From assembly GCA_937957915.1 (NCBI GenBank), contig CALGNZ010000149.1, positions 1 to 54,609 on the forward strand: DNA of 54,609 nucleotides, read 5' to 3'. The translations under genes and the position numbers were made by a program. Below the pieces are notes generated by a model. It saw nothing but the letters and a program-made list of their open reading frames with translations, made no database searches and was not told where the DNA came from. Each line of letters starts with the position of its first letter. The first letter of the stretch is position 1. Shown piece by piece: positions 1 through 9,462 of the stretch. Source of the DNA: an uncultured Granulosicoccaceae bacterium. Its GTDB lineage: Bacteria; Pseudomonadota; Gammaproteobacteria; Granulosicoccales; Granulosicoccaceae.

Positions 1-2790
1 AAGTTGAGTCAGTGCGAGCAATACGTCATCCAGCTTTTTTCGTTCTTTCTCAACAACCTCAGCCGGCGCTTTTTCAGTAAAGCTGGCATTACTCAGCTTG
101 CCCTCAAGCATCGATTTTTGCTTGGCGAGTTTTGCGCTCTCCTTGATCAGTCGCTCGCGTTCTGCAGCGACGTCGATCAACCCTGCCAGTGGAATCAGGA
201 TTCGCATATCGCCAACGAGCGCTGTTGCCGATTCAGGTGCCTCGTCGCTTGCAGACAGGATGGTGACTTCAGAAATTCTTGCCATCGCCTGCAGTAATGG
301 AGCGTGGGCTGCAACGCGGTTGGCGTTGGCGCTTGAAACGTTTTGGCACAACACATCAAGCGTTTTACCGGGGGCGATATCGTTTTCTGCACGAATTCGT
401 CTGATGCCGAGTACAAACTCTTTGACCCAATTGATTTCGTCGATTGCATGGTCGTCAATACGGTCGGGCTGAGGTGTTGGCCATGGCTGGCGCATAATTG
501 AGCTATCTGCGCCGTCCGCATCAATCTTACCGGCGCGAGGAGCAACTTTTTGCCACAGTTCCTCAGTGATATAGGGCATTACCGGGTGGCATAATCGCAA
601 CAATGCCTCCAATACACCTACCAGTGTTTGCCGGGTACCCATTTGTTCCGCATCAGTGGCTTTGCCATTGAGAGCAGGCTTTGCAAACTCAAGGTACCAG
701 TCACAATACTCATTCCATGCAAACTCGTAGATATCGTTGGCAGCAAGGTCCAGTCGATAGTGATCGAGGTGGTCAGTTACCTTTTGTTCCAGTTGCTGCA
801 GCAGAGAAATTATCCAGCGATCAGCCAATGATAATTCTGCTTCTATGTTCTTCTGATTGTCCGCTTCCAGCTGCTCGGTATTCATCAGTACATACCGGCT
901 TGCGTTCCAGAGCTTGTTGCAGAAGTTTCGGTAGCCCTCGACGCGCTTCAGATCGAAGCGGATATCCCGTCCTGTAGAGGCGAGGGCAGCAAAGGTAAAG
1001 CGCACGGCGTCGGTACCGTAGCCATTGATGCCATCTGCAAATTCTTTTCGTGTTTGTTTTTCGATTTTGGCAGCGAGGTGCTCCTGCATCATGTTGCCGG
1101 TGCGTTTCTCGACCAGTGCTTCGAGATCAATACCATCGATAATATCGAGCGGATCGAGCACATTGCCTTTGGACTTCGACATTTTTTGTCCGTTGGCATC
1201 TCTGACCAGTCCGTGTATATACACTTCTTTGAACGGAACCTGGCCATCCATAAATTTCACGCCGAACATAATCATTCGGGCAACCCAGAAAAAGATGATA
1301 TCAAAGCCGGTGACCAGAACACTCGTTGGATACCAGGTTTTTAGTGCATCCGTTTGCTCTGGCCAGCCCAGTGTTGAGAATGGCCACAGCCCTGAAGAGA
1401 ACCACGTATCAAGTACGTCTTCGTCCTGAGTCAGTGGCAGATCGGCGGCCAGCTTGTATTTTTTTCGTACGTCTTCTTCGCTGTCGGCGACGTACACGTT
1501 GCCGTCGTTATCGTACCAGGCGGGTATGCGATGGCCCCACCAGATCTGTCTGCTGATGCACCAGTCTTCTATATTGTCCAGCCATTGAAAGTACGTTTTG
1601 GACCAGTTTTCAGGTACAAACTTGATCGAGCCGTTTTTGACCGCTTCGATGGAAGGGTTCGTGATCAGCGTCTTGCCACCGGGGCGACCGTCGTCAAGCG
1701 TTTCGCGAGTTAAGTCAACGTACCACTGGTCGGTCAGGTAAGGCTCGACAACAGAATTGGAGCGATCACCACGCGGTACCATGAGTTTGTGGTCGTCAAT
1801 TTTTTCGATGAGATCGAGTGCTTCGAGATCGGCAACAATCGCTTTTCGGGCAACGTATCGGTCCATGCCACGGTACTTCGGTGGCGAGTTGTCATTAATT
1901 TCGGCACTGGGTGTGAATACATTGATGATATCGAGTTGATGCCGCTGACCAACCGCATAGTCATTAAAATCGTGTGCGGGGGTTATCTTAACGCAACCTG
2001 AGCCAAACTCCGGGTCAACATAGTCGTCTGCGACGATTGGAATCTCTCGATCAACCAGTGGTAGTTTAACCATCGTACCAATCAGGTGCTGATAGCGTTC
2101 GTCCTCCGGGTGCACTGCAACGGCGGAGTCTCCGAGCATGGTTTCAGGTCTGGTGGTGGCGACTATCAACTGGCCACTGCCATCTGCAAGCGGGTAGCGC
2201 AGATGCCACAAATGTCCGTTCTCTTCCTCGTTAAGTACTTCCAGGTCGGACAATGCCGTGTGTAACACCGGATCCCAGTTCACCAGTCGCTTGCCGCGAT
2301 AGATCAGGCCTTCATCGAAAAGGGTGATAAACACTTCCTTGACGGCATTGGAAAGTCCTTCGTCCATGGTGAACCGTTCGCGAGTCCAGTCTGGCGATGT
2401 GCCCATTCTTCGTAGCTGGCGAGTTATCTGGCCGCCGGATTCCTCTTTCCACTGCCACACACGTTCAATGAACTTCTCGCGACCGAGATCATGTCGAGTT
2501 TGCTGTTTCATCGCCAGTTGCCGTTCGACGACCATCTGTGTGGCAATTCCGGCGTGATCAGTACCTGGTTGCCATAGCGTGTTGTCGCCCAGCATCCGAT
2601 GATAGCGAATCAGGGTGTCCATCACGGTATCCTGAAATGCATGCCCCATATGCAAGGTGCCGGTAACATTCGGTGGTGGAATCATGATGCAGTAGGGATC
2701 ACCGGTGCCGCTTGGTACAAAATGTTGTTTGCTTTCCCAGTAGTCGTACCAGGTTTTTTCAATGGCGGCGGGATCGTAGGTTGTATCCAT
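1..2790 (-). CDS. valS: Valine--tRNA ligase, C-terminus cut by the window edge
   Basis: Class I aminoacyl-tRNA synthetase that charges tRNA-Val with valine in the cytoplasm. The N-terminus reads [20 protein letters not shown], typical of ValS. The nucleotide-binding HIGH-type motif ([15 protein letters not shown]) lies near 2640-2680 and the KMSKS loop (KMSKSKGN) near 1170-1190, both in this frame. About 930 codons are present. E. coli ValS has 951 residues, so only the end of the C-terminal coiled coil is missing past the left edge. No strong Shine-Dalgarno is visible, but the ATG matches family starts. It is downstream of pepA and holC on the same strand, the conserved gammaproteobacterial order pepA-holC-valS. 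The identification is secure. Confidence 0.96.
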   Translation of the reverse strand, partial: MDTTYDPAAIEKTWYDYWESKQHFVPSGTGDPYCIMIPPPNVTGTLHMGHAFQDTVMDTLIRYHRMLGDNTLWQPGTDHAGIATQMVVERQLAMKQQTRHDLGREKFIERVWQWKEESGGQITRQLRRMGTSPDWTRERFTMDEGLSNAVKEVFITLFDEGLIYRGKRLVNWDPVLHTALSDLEVLNEEENGHLWHLRYPLADGSGQLIVATTRPETMLGDSAVAVHPEDERYQHLIGTMVKLPLVDREIPIVADDYVDPEFGSGCVKITPAHDFNDYAVGQRHQLDIINVFTPSAEINDNSPPKYRGMDRYVARKAIVADLEALDLIEKIDDHKLMVPRGDRSNSVVEPYLTDQWYVDLTRETLDDGRPGGKTLITNPSIEAVKNGSIKFVPENWSKTYFQWLDNIEDWCISRQIWWGHRIPAWYDNDGNVYVADSEEDVRKKYKLAADLPLTQDEDVLDTWFSSGLWPFSTLGWPEQTDALKTWYPTSVLVTGFDIIFFWVARMIMFGVKFMDGQVPFKEVYIHGLVRDANGQKMSKSKGNVLDPLDIIDGIDLEALVEKRTGNMMQEHLAAKIEKQTRKEFADGINGYGTDAVRFTFAALASTGRDIRFDLKRVEGYRNFCNKLWNASRYVLMNTEQLEADNQKNIEAELSLADRWIISLLQQLEQKVTDHLDHYRLDLAANDIYEFAWNEYCDWYLEFAKPALNGKATDAEQMGTRQTLVGVLEALLRLCHPVMPYITEELWQKVAPRAGKIDADGADSSIMRQPWPTPQPDRIDDHAIDEINWVKEFVLGIRRIRAENDIAPGKTLDVLCQNVSSANANRVAAHAPLLQAMARISEVTILSASDEAPESATALVGDMRILIPLAGLIDVAAERERLIKESAKLAKQKSMLEGKLSNASFTEKAPAEVVEKERKKLDDVLLALTQL

Positions 2791-2958
2791 CGGATGTTGT
2801 CACGTGGTAGGTAAAAAGAGATGGGTAAAATAGTAGCAGGATCAGCGGCCGAGCGCTGTGTATCCGGGCAGGTAACAGGCTTCAGCGTGAAGCGCTGACA
2901 AAAAGTGTCCGATACCAATCGCAACAAAGCCGGTTGCAGCAATCAGTCTCGTTACCGT

Positions 2959-2992
2959 CCGGCCTGTGTCAGTACGAGTTAACACAAGCCGG
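2959..2992 (-). terminator. Hairpin between holC and valS
   Basis: Two 11-base arms (CCGGCCTGTGT and ACACAAGCCGG, one mismatch) flank a 12-base loop directly after the holC stop. There is no U-tract, so it may be a processing or weak termination site within the pepA-holC-valS transcript rather than a full terminator. Confidence 0.4.
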
Positions 2993-2996
2993 CCTT

Positions 2997-3404
2997 CTAA
3001 ATAATAGCGAGTTCCAATTGTATTTCATGGTGCCTGAGCGGATACCCTCGCTCCTGGTAGTATCGATATCGCTCACGGCCAACCGCTTTCGCTTTGGGTT
3101 CGGCGTGAATCACTTCCAGTGTTGTTTCAAAGCTGCTGAAGAAGTGAGGCACCTCCTCTGACAGGTTAATAAGTACCTGGCGATCCGCTTCCGGCTCGCC
3201 CTTATGGTCAACAAACAAACACTCATCAGCAATTCCCGTGCTGCTCTCCAGTCGCTCTATAAGCATTCGGGTGTCGTGAGAGCACGCTGTGTGTATGTGC
3301 ACCGATTTACCACCGCGCAAACTCTGCGACACCAACCGTTGAGTATAGTGCCAGCGATCTTCGATTTTATCGCTGGCCAGTATGTAGAACTGTATAGAAG
3401 TCAT
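2997..3404 (-). CDS. holC: DNA polymerase III chi subunit
   Basis: Chi subunit (HolC) of the DNA polymerase III clamp-loader assembly, which with psi connects the clamp loader to single-strand-binding protein. The 135-residue product has the family N-terminus (IQFYIL) and the segment HIHTACSHDTRMLIERL seen in chi proteins. Its length is close to the E. coli protein (147). It lies between pepA and valS on the same strand, exactly where holC sits in many gammaproteobacteria, and this context supports the call. It starts at an ATG 76 bases after the pepA stop. Confidence 0.9.
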   Translation of the reverse strand: MTSIQFYILASDKIEDRWHYTQRLVSQSLRGGKSVHIHTACSHDTRMLIERLESSTGIADECLFVDHKGEPEADRQVLINLSEEVPHFFSSFETTLEVIHAEPKAKAVGRERYRYYQERGYPLRHHEIQLELAII

Positions 3405-3480
3405 GGCTTAGACGGTGCTATTCCAGGGACTCGGGAGCGTCCACGGCAGTGGTTTGCGCCTGCGAGCGAGGGTGTGTTGC

Positions 3481-4962
3481 TCAGCATCGCTTTAGTATAA
3501 ATTCCATCAGCAACGGTACGGGTCGGCCGGTGGCGCCTTTAGCGCCTCCCTGTTTCCAGGCGACGCCGGCAATGTCGAGGTGTGCCCACTTATAGTCTTC
3601 AGCAAAGCGTGACAGGAAACAACCGGCAGTAATACTGCCCGCGGCACGTCCGCCAATGTTTGGAAGGTCAGCGAAATTGCTCGCAAGCTGGTTTTGATAG
3701 TCTTGCCATATCGGTAATCTCCAGCAACGGTCTCCGGCATCTGCGCCAGCCTGATACAGTTCATCGGCCAGTTCATCTGTGTTGCTCATCATTCCGGTTG
3801 TATGGTGTCCCAGTGCGATAATCACGGCACCGGTTAGTGTGGCAATGTCTATGACCACGTCAGGTTTGTATTTCGAGATATAAGTGAGGGCATCACATAA
3901 CACGAGTCTGCCCTCTGCATCAGTGTTCAGGATCTCGACGGTTTTTCCGGACATGGATGTGACGATATCACCGGGTTTGGTTGCTTTGCCACCGGGCATG
4001 TTTTCAGCAGCGGCGACAACGCCGACAACATTGATCGGTAGTCCCAGCTCGGCAACGGAACGCATAACGCCAAACACGCTCGCCGCACCACACATGTCGA
4101 ACTTCATTTCATCCATGCCGGCAGACGGCTTGATTGAAATACCTCCAGTATCAAAGGTGATGCCTTTACCTACCAACACGACCGGCTTTTGACCGGGCTT
4201 CCCTCCTTTATACTCCATACTGATTAAAGTGGCGGGTTCCTCACTGCCGGCTGATACGCTGAGCAGTGCTCCCATGTTGAGTTTTTCCATTTGTGCTTCA
4301 TTTAGCACCGACACCTTCAGCGACTTATGTGTTTTTTTAAGGTCCCGAGCGTGTTTTGCCAGGTAAGTAGGGGTACAGACATTCGGTGCCATGTTGCCCA
4401 GATCGCGTGCGGTTTGCATGCCATTGGCGATAGCAATTCCCCGGGCAATACCTGTTTCCATAGCTTTGTTCAGCTTGCGGTCGCCGTTGTGAATAGTCAG
4501 CTTGGTCAGGTGTGCTTTTTCAGCTTTGCTCGACTTGTGCAGATCAAACCGATAACCGTTTGCAACCAGAGCCTGAGACAGAGAGCGGGCTTTCCAGTCA
4601 GGGTTGCGATCAGTTACGTCGACCTCGGTCATGCAACTTGCGGCGTCTTTGATGGCCGGGTTGTCGAGTGCTTTGGCCATCGCGTCAGCGAGTTTGTCAA
4701 AACCTTGTGCATCTACTGCTTTGTCGCCGCAGCTGAGCAACAAAACACGTTTCGCAGCAATGCCCGGTAGCTGTTGCAGCATCACAGACGCACCTAATTT
4801 GTTTTCAAGATCACCCTGCTTGAGGATGTCGCGAATTGCGCCGGATGCAGCAGCATCGAGTTCGGCTGTACAGCCTGTCAGTTTTTTTTGACTGGCCACC
4901 GGCACCACAAGGCACGCTGTTTTAAGCTTAACCGGATCTGCATTGGACAAGATGATATTCAA
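3481..4962 (-). CDS. pepA: Leucyl aminopeptidase (M17 family)
   Basis: Cytosolic two-metal M17 aminopeptidase that removes N-terminal residues from peptides. In some gammaproteobacteria PepA also binds DNA as an accessory factor for Xer recombination. The 493-residue protein (E. coli 503) shows the full active site: Lys266, Asp271, Lys278, Asp289, and Asp348/Glu350/Arg352 in the signature NTDAEGRL. The start is a TTG with a good Shine-Dalgarno (AAGGA) six bases upstream; no better in-frame ATG exists. It is divergent from lptF and leads the pepA-holC-valS group. Identification is secure; the start codon is the only soft point. Confidence 0.96.
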   Translation of the reverse strand: MNIILSNADPVKLKTACLVVPVASQKKLTGCTAELDAAASGAIRDILKQGDLENKLGASVMLQQLPGIAAKRVLLLSCGDKAVDAQGFDKLADAMAKALDNPAIKDAASCMTEVDVTDRNPDWKARSLSQALVANGYRFDLHKSSKAEKAHLTKLTIHNGDRKLNKAMETGIARGIAIANGMQTARDLGNMAPNVCTPTYLAKHARDLKKTHKSLKVSVLNEAQMEKLNMGALLSVSAGSEEPATLISMEYKGGKPGQKPVVLVGKGITFDTGGISIKPSAGMDEMKFDMCGAASVFGVMRSVAELGLPINVVGVVAAAENMPGGKATKPGDIVTSMSGKTVEILNTDAEGRLVLCDALTYISKYKPDVVIDIATLTGAVIIALGHHTTGMMSNTDELADELYQAGADAGDRCWRLPIWQDYQNQLASNFADLPNIGGRAAGSITAGCFLSRFAEDYKWAHLDIAGVAWKQGGAKGATGRPVPLLMEFILKRC

Positions 4963-5334
4963 GGGTTTTCCTTTTAGTGCTGATGAGAATTAAACGGTAT
5001 TGTCAGCTCTATAGGGGCCGATGCCCTGACTGTGAGCTGCAAAGTGCCTGAAACTTCGTCGGTTGGGCACTCTGGGTGTTTGCCACCATCATTCACTACG
5101 TTTTTCACCAATCGAGGCTCACACGCCAGGCCGTACGCTTCATACTTTGTCACCAGGAAATGCGAGTTTGACACCTCTGTTCGTCACATTCAGTGTTGCA
5201 AATGCAGGGAGTCATTTCATTCGCTGCGGGTGATGTTGGAAGTGTACCGACTGTATAAACCCCAATGCTACCGGGTTTGCTATGCTGTCGCATCTTCTCT
5301 CTGCCATCAATATGAAATCCCTGGTACCCGAGTA
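4963..5334. other. Divergent pepA/lptF intergenic region
   Basis: The 372 bases between the two divergent genes must hold both promoters. No convincing -35/-10 pair was picked out. The only other content is the doubtful 66-codon frame on the minus strand. The lptF frame stays open upstream of its ATG, but that extension is Cys/His-rich and unlike LptF. Confidence 0.4.
4974..5174 (-). CDS. Possible small ORF upstream of pepA
   Basis: An open frame of 66 codons begins with GTG and ends 11 bases before the pepA TTG, so its stop abuts the pepA Shine-Dalgarno. The composition is protein-like (two Cys, a Thr/Ile-rich end LQLTVRASAPIELTIPF), but there is no signal peptide, no clear ribosome site and I recognise no family. 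It could be a leader ORF translationally coupled to pepA, or chance. Low confidence. Confidence 0.2.
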   Translation of the reverse strand: MSNSHFLVTKYEAYGLACEPRLVKNVVNDGGKHPECPTDEVSGTLQLTVRASAPIELTIPFNSHQH

Positions 5335-6453
5335 ATGCTGAACATCCTTGACAGGTATATCTTCCGCGAAATCTCGCTTACCTGGTTCGCGGTCACCACG
5401 GTGCTGTTGGTCATTATGGTAGCCAACGTGCTGACCCGTATTCTGGCCAAAGTGACTGCCGGCACGGTACCCGCCGATGCGCTATTACTGCTGGTCGGCC
5501 TGAAAGTGATCAATTTGCTGGTCACACTGATACCCCTTGGTTTATATCTGGGTGTTTTGCTCGCCTTTGGGCGCCTGTATCGAGATAGCGAAATGGCCGC
5601 CATATCCGCTTGCGGAACTGGTATTCGTTCGCTTTACCGGCCGGTGATCTTAAATGGTCTGATCGGGGTTGTGCTGATTGCGTTTCTGACGTTCTGGGCT
5701 TCACCCTGGGCTGCAAGGTTTGAACGTGAGATTAACCAGCGAGTTGCAAGCCAATCGGTTGCCAGTTTGCTGAGTGCGGGCAACTTTGTAGAAATACTCA
5801 ATGGTGAAGCTGTCGTATTTACCGAGGCATTGTCGGAAAATAAACAGCAATTTCAGCGCGTCTTTGTGCATCGCGATCTGGAAGATGGTGCATTCGAAGT
5901 AGAAACTGCAAAGTCTGCCTACTACCAGCGCGTTGAAAGCGCCGAAGCAGATGGCATGGCGAAAGAGTACATCGTATTTGTAGATGGTGTGAGTCTGGTG
6001 GGCAAAGCCGGAGGTGACGAGTATCGTCGAACCCGATTTTCCCGACACGGTGTACTGCTGCCGCGAGATCCGCTTGAAAACAGAACACTGGAGAATTCAG
6101 CAAAGACGCTGAGGCAGCTTTGGCGTGCGGACGATTCGCAGTCCCGTGCTGAAATACAGTGGCGAGTGTCCATACCGTTGGCGGCTATGTTGTTGGCTAT
6201 CCTTGCAGTGCCACTGTCTCATGCATCGCCTCGAGAGGGGCGTTATTCGAAGATTGTGCTGGCGATACTGATCTACATACCCTACGCAAACCTGTTGGTG
6301 CTGGCGCGAAAGTGGCTCAGCGCAGGGACGGTTCCGGCCTGGCTGGGTCTTTGGTGGGTGCATTTGGTGTTTTTCGTCGTTGTTATCTACTTTACCGTGC
6401 GCCGCTTCGGGTTTGGCTGGGTTAAGGCGCGTCTGACCGGAACATCGGTTTGA
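5335..6453 (+). CDS. lptF: LPS export ABC transporter permease LptF
   Basis: Inner-membrane permease of the LptB2FGC transporter, which extracts lipopolysaccharide from the inner membrane and passes it to the periplasmic Lpt bridge. The ATG at 5335 gives MLNILDRYIFREISLTWFAV, the usual LptF N-terminus, and 372 residues (E. coli 366). Three membrane segments precede the periplasmic beta-jellyroll-like region (roughly residues 130-260) and three follow it. The frame is open further upstream, but that sequence is unlike the family, so the shorter start was chosen. lptG follows after seven bases, indicating one operon, divergent from pepA as in E. coli. Confidence 0.95.
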   Translation: MLNILDRYIFREISLTWFAVTTVLLVIMVANVLTRILAKVTAGTVPADALLLLVGLKVINLLVTLIPLGLYLGVLLAFGRLYRDSEMAAISACGTGIRSLYRPVILNGLIGVVLIAFLTFWASPWAARFEREINQRVASQSVASLLSAGNFVEILNGEAVVFTEALSENKQQFQRVFVHRDLEDGAFEVETAKSAYYQRVESAEADGMAKEYIVFVDGVSLVGKAGGDEYRRTRFSRHGVLLPRDPLENRTLENSAKTLRQLWRADDSQSRAEIQWRVSIPLAAMLLAILAVPLSHASPREGRYSKIVLAILIYIPYANLLVLARKWLSAGTVPAWLGLWWVHLVFFVVVIYFTVRRFGFGWVKARLTGTSV

Positions 6454-6460
6454 AAATCCT

Positions 6461-7525
6461 ATGAAACTGATTGTTAGATATATCGGCAGCACTGTTCTGC
6501 TGAACACGCTGTTGGTGCTGGCAGTGTTAGTGGTACTCACGGGATTGTTTAGTTTTATTCGTGAGTTGGATGATGTCGGCAAGGGAGACTACTCTGTTGC
6601 GTCCGCGGGTTTGTATATTTTGCTTAAAATGCCCGGCACAGCTTACGAATTATTTCCATCTGCAGTGTTGCTCGGTAGCTTGCTGGGTCTCGGCGGACTT
6701 GCCTCGCACAGCGAATTGACTGTCATGCGGTCAGCTGGTCTATCCATTTTTCAGTTGGCCGGTGCAGTGGCCCTGAGTGGTTTGATGCTAATGGCCGCGG
6801 TGGCGATCATCGGCGAATTTGTGATGCCGGCCAGCGAGAGTCGGGCGCATGAGGTAAGGCTGGCGGCGCTATCGAAACGAGTATCGATTAAGTCGAAAAC
6901 GGGCTATTGGGCAAAATCCGGATCGCTTTTTATCAATATAAAGTCTGTTCTTCCCGATATGACCCTGATCAATGTAAATATTTACGAATTTGATGAGGGA
7001 GATCTGGCCAGTGTCACCAATGCAAAGCAGGCGCAGCAACTGCCGACCGGAGAATGGCAGTTAACGGATCTAACCAAAACTCGCTTTAATCCGACATCAT
7101 TGGATACCGAAACCGCTGCTACAGAAACACGTAGTAATCTGGTGAATGCCGAACTACTGCAGGGCCTGTCGGTGCCGGTTGAGTCGATGTCGATCGGCAA
7201 CCTGTTGGCCCAAATTAGCTACCTTCGCCGCAATCAACTCGATAGTGACCCTATAGAGCTTGCTCTGTGGACGAAGATTACCAATCCATTGTCGACGTTG
7301 GTGATGCTTATGCTGTCTCTTCCGTTTGTGTTTGCGTCGCAGCGAGCGGGTGGGGTTGGTCAGAAAATGTTCGTCGGTATATTGCTCGGTATTGGCTATT
7401 TTCTGTTGAACCGTTTATTTACCCACCTCGGCCTGGCTAATGGTCTGTCACCATCCATCAGCACATTAATTCCACTGATACTTTTTACGCTTTTGGCGAT
7501 ACTGGGATTACGCCGAATTACTTGA
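6461..7525 (+). CDS. lptG: LPS export ABC transporter permease LptG
   Basis: Partner permease of LptF in the LptB2FGC complex. The 354-residue product (E. coli 360) has the family start (MKLIVRYIGSTVLLNTL), an N-terminal group of membrane helices, a periplasmic domain around residues 130-260 and C-terminal helices ending in ILGLRRIT. It sits seven bases after lptF and is surely co-transcribed and probably translationally coupled with it. lptB and lptC are not in the window, as is usual. Confidence 0.95.
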   Translation: MKLIVRYIGSTVLLNTLLVLAVLVVLTGLFSFIRELDDVGKGDYSVASAGLYILLKMPGTAYELFPSAVLLGSLLGLGGLASHSELTVMRSAGLSIFQLAGAVALSGLMLMAAVAIIGEFVMPASESRAHEVRLAALSKRVSIKSKTGYWAKSGSLFINIKSVLPDMTLINVNIYEFDEGDLASVTNAKQAQQLPTGEWQLTDLTKTRFNPTSLDTETAATETRSNLVNAELLQGLSVPVESMSIGNLLAQISYLRRNQLDSDPIELALWTKITNPLSTLVMLMLSLPFVFASQRAGGVGQKMFVGILLGIGYFLLNRLFTHLGLANGLSPSISTLIPLILFTLLAILGLRRIT

Positions 7526-7628
7526 TTCTGACTGCTTCGATTGCCGGATACCGCCGCTTTTGTGTGTTGTGATTGGCTGGCAACTGCCGGTTAGATGCGG
7601 CTTGCGCACTAAAAATTGAAACTGTCAG

Positions 7629-8072
7629 CTACTCTGAAGTGGTATCAATTTGCCCCTTGGCAATAATAATAATTTTGCTTTTTGAAAGGCGATCGTGAAC
7701 AGCCAACCGATCCGAATCGAAGATCATCCAGAACAATCCGGCTGCAAATGGCAGAAGTGCAACCAAAGCGAATAGAAACCTGGTGGTTGCCAGGCTCCAT
7801 GATATTTGCGCCTCTTCAACACTTATCAGCTTTAAACGCCAGGTACGCATGCCCAGTGTTTGACCGCCATGCGTCCAAAACCAGCAAAAAAATAGATAGC
7901 TGATTGCGATTAGCGACAGATAGTAGAGCGGGTGCGATACCGCTTGCCCCTTGTTAAGTGCAACAGCAATGGCGGTAGCGACGAATAACACGGCCGTTAA
8001 CAACAGTGCGTCATACACCATGGCAGCGATTCGACGAATGATTCCAGCGGTTGGAAGGTTAATGTCTGTCAT
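7629..8072 (-). CDS. RDD family membrane protein
   Basis: A small integral membrane protein of about 147 residues with three to four hydrophobic segments. The first helix is preceded by PTAGIIRRIAAMVYDALLL, which holds the Arg and Asp of the RDD signature, and the C-terminus has DSDRLAVHDRLSKSKII, the usual end of RDD proteins. Its molecular function is not established; some RDD members have been linked to ion transport or stress. It converges with lptG, a position RDD genes often occupy in gammaproteobacteria. The ATG at 8072 is preferred over the preceding TTG. Confidence 0.85.
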   Translation of the reverse strand: MTDINLPTAGIIRRIAAMVYDALLLTAVLFVATAIAVALNKGQAVSHPLYYLSLIAISYLFFCWFWTHGGQTLGMRTWRLKLISVEEAQISWSLATTRFLFALVALLPFAAGLFWMIFDSDRLAVHDRLSKSKIIIIAKGQIDTTSE

Positions 8073-8646
8073 CAATTGTCACTATTGAAAGGAATTTGCT
8101 GTGGATGTTGATTGAAGATAGTTAATGTAGCGGCGTTAAGCCGTTTTAATTGGCTGAGGAATGCCGCATTGTGCTGAGCTTTAGCAGTCTGTGCGGTCGA
8201 AGTGCGCGTACAAGAGCGAGTTACGTCGAGGACCCGGCTCTTGCCAATACAGAGCGATCAATTGAGGTGCATGGCTATTCATGAGCAACAAAAAGATCGA
8301 TAAAAAAGCACTGTCGGGACATATTTTCTGTCGCAGAGGTTCTGTCACGCAGACTCCTTAATAGGTTGAAACAACCGAAAATAGTTTGCATGCTGTTGTC
8401 TAAAACGTTGTGAACGATATTCATCTTACCGGTACACATCACCACTAACTAATACGAATAACTCACTCGAAAGCATGATTATGTTGTTTGAACTAACATT
8501 GAATAACGAACAAGTAAGATTTATCGAGCTTATGGTTGAGCAGCGGCAAACGTATATTTAAACGGGTTTTTTTTCAATTAAGCGGCTTTTTTTACACTTG
8601 TGGTGCCATTTTTGTATAAAAAGCGTTGTAAAACTCTTGATTCTTA
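8073..8646. other. AT-rich gene-free stretch before the Lys-rich gene
   Basis: About 570 bases between the RDD gene and the promoter of the lysine-rich gene hold no ORF that looks coding. The right half is markedly AT-rich, with runs of T around 8564-8590. A non-coding RNA or a long regulatory region cannot be excluded from sequence alone. Confidence 0.4.
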
Positions 8647-8674
8647 TTGAAATCAATCGATTAACGATTATAAT
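8647..8674 (+). promoter_or_regulatory. Sigma-70 type promoter of the Lys-rich gene
   Basis: TTGAAA (8647-8652) and a perfect TATAAT (8669-8674) are separated by 16 bases. The predicted start site lies about 25 bases before the ATG, leaving a short leader that contains the AGGAG ribosome site. This is the best promoter match in the window and suggests strong constitutive expression. Confidence 0.7.
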
Positions 8675-8705
8675 CCAATCGCCTATAACTCTTCAGGAGA
8701 ACTTA

Positions 8706-9125
8706 ATGGCTAGAACGAAAAAGTCTGCTGCAAAAAAACGCGGACGTCCAGCGGGTAAGAAAAAGTCAGTAGCAAAGAAGAAGGCCAGCGGTAAGAAGAA
8801 GGCCTCTTCCAAGAAAAAGAAGTCCAAGAAGAAAGTATCCAAAAAGAAAGCTTCAAAAAAGAAGTTGTCTAAAAAGAAAACTTCTAAGAAGAAGATGAGT
8901 AAGAAAAAGTCTTCAAAGAAGAAAGCTTCGAAGAAGAAGTCTTCAAAGAAGAAGTCCTCAAAGAAGAAAGCTTCAAAGAAGAAGTCTTCAAAGAAGAAAG
9001 CTTCAAAGAAGAAGTCCTCAAAGAAGAAAGCTTCAAAGAAGAAGTCTTCAAAGAAGAAAGCTTCAAAGAAGAAAGCTTCTAAAAAGAAAACATCCAAGAA
9101 AAAGAGCGCTAAGAAAAAGCGCTAG
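8706..9125 (+). CDS. Lysine-rich repeat protein, histone H1-like
   Basis: A 139-residue protein made almost entirely of Lys, Ser and Ala, in the repeat pattern KKxSKKKxSKKK. It begins MARTKKSAAKKRGRPAGKKK, and the RGRP core is an AT-hook-like DNA minor-groove motif. Such proteins resemble AlgP of Pseudomonas and bacterial histone H1-like proteins, which bind DNA non-specifically and may also affect RNA or transcription. The ATG at 8706 has AGGAG seven bases upstream and a strong promoter; the open frame upstream of it is not protein-like. The coding strand is nearly all purine and is built of 12- and 24-bp tandem repeats, so repeat number probably varies among strains. Confidence 0.85.
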   Translation: MARTKKSAAKKRGRPAGKKKSVAKKKASGKKKASSKKKKSKKKVSKKKASKKKLSKKKTSKKKMSKKKSSKKKASKKKSSKKKSSKKKASKKKSSKKKASKKKSSKKKASKKKSSKKKASKKKASKKKTSKKKSAKKKR

Positions 9126-9462
9126 GAAGCTGAGCAAACTGGCAGCAGATCAGGATAGGTTTGCTGCCATAGCTTTCTGAATATAACTGATTGAAAAATA
9201 TAGGAATTAGCAACCAGGTTGTATTAGGTTGAAAGGCGGCTGAATGGGTCGCTTTTGTCGTTTTAAGCCCCGCACCATATTGCCAACACTCAACATGCTT
9301 TCGTAAATGCACAGTGAAACGAACTGTCGCAGATTATCGATAAACACACCGGGCTCCACTTAACCAGTGGTCGGCGTCATCCAGCGTTCATAAAGCATCT
9401 GCATACGCTGTGTTGTGTTACCAAAGGTAACAATTTTATCGTGTATGTGTCTGGACTGATCT
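9126..9462. other. Convergent gap between the Lys-rich gene and moeA
   Basis: No coding frame stands out in these 337 bases. A stem with arms TGGCAGCA (9141-9148) and TGCTGCCA (9163-9170) lies just after the Lys-rich stop, and the flanking AAGCT/AGCTT bases could extend it. It may terminate that gene, although there is no long T-run. Confidence 0.4.

Noticed and set aside
5032..5334. Upstream extension of the lptF frame
   Set aside because: The added 100 residues are Cys/His-rich and not hydrophobic, while ATG 5335 gives the standard LptF N-terminus and length.
8693..9097. Long minus-strand frame opposite the lysine-rich gene, rich in Phe and Glu
   Set aside because: It is the mirror of a purine-repeat gene: AAG-rich codons give CTT/TTC on the other strand. 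It has no ribosome site or signal, and its composition is not protein-like.
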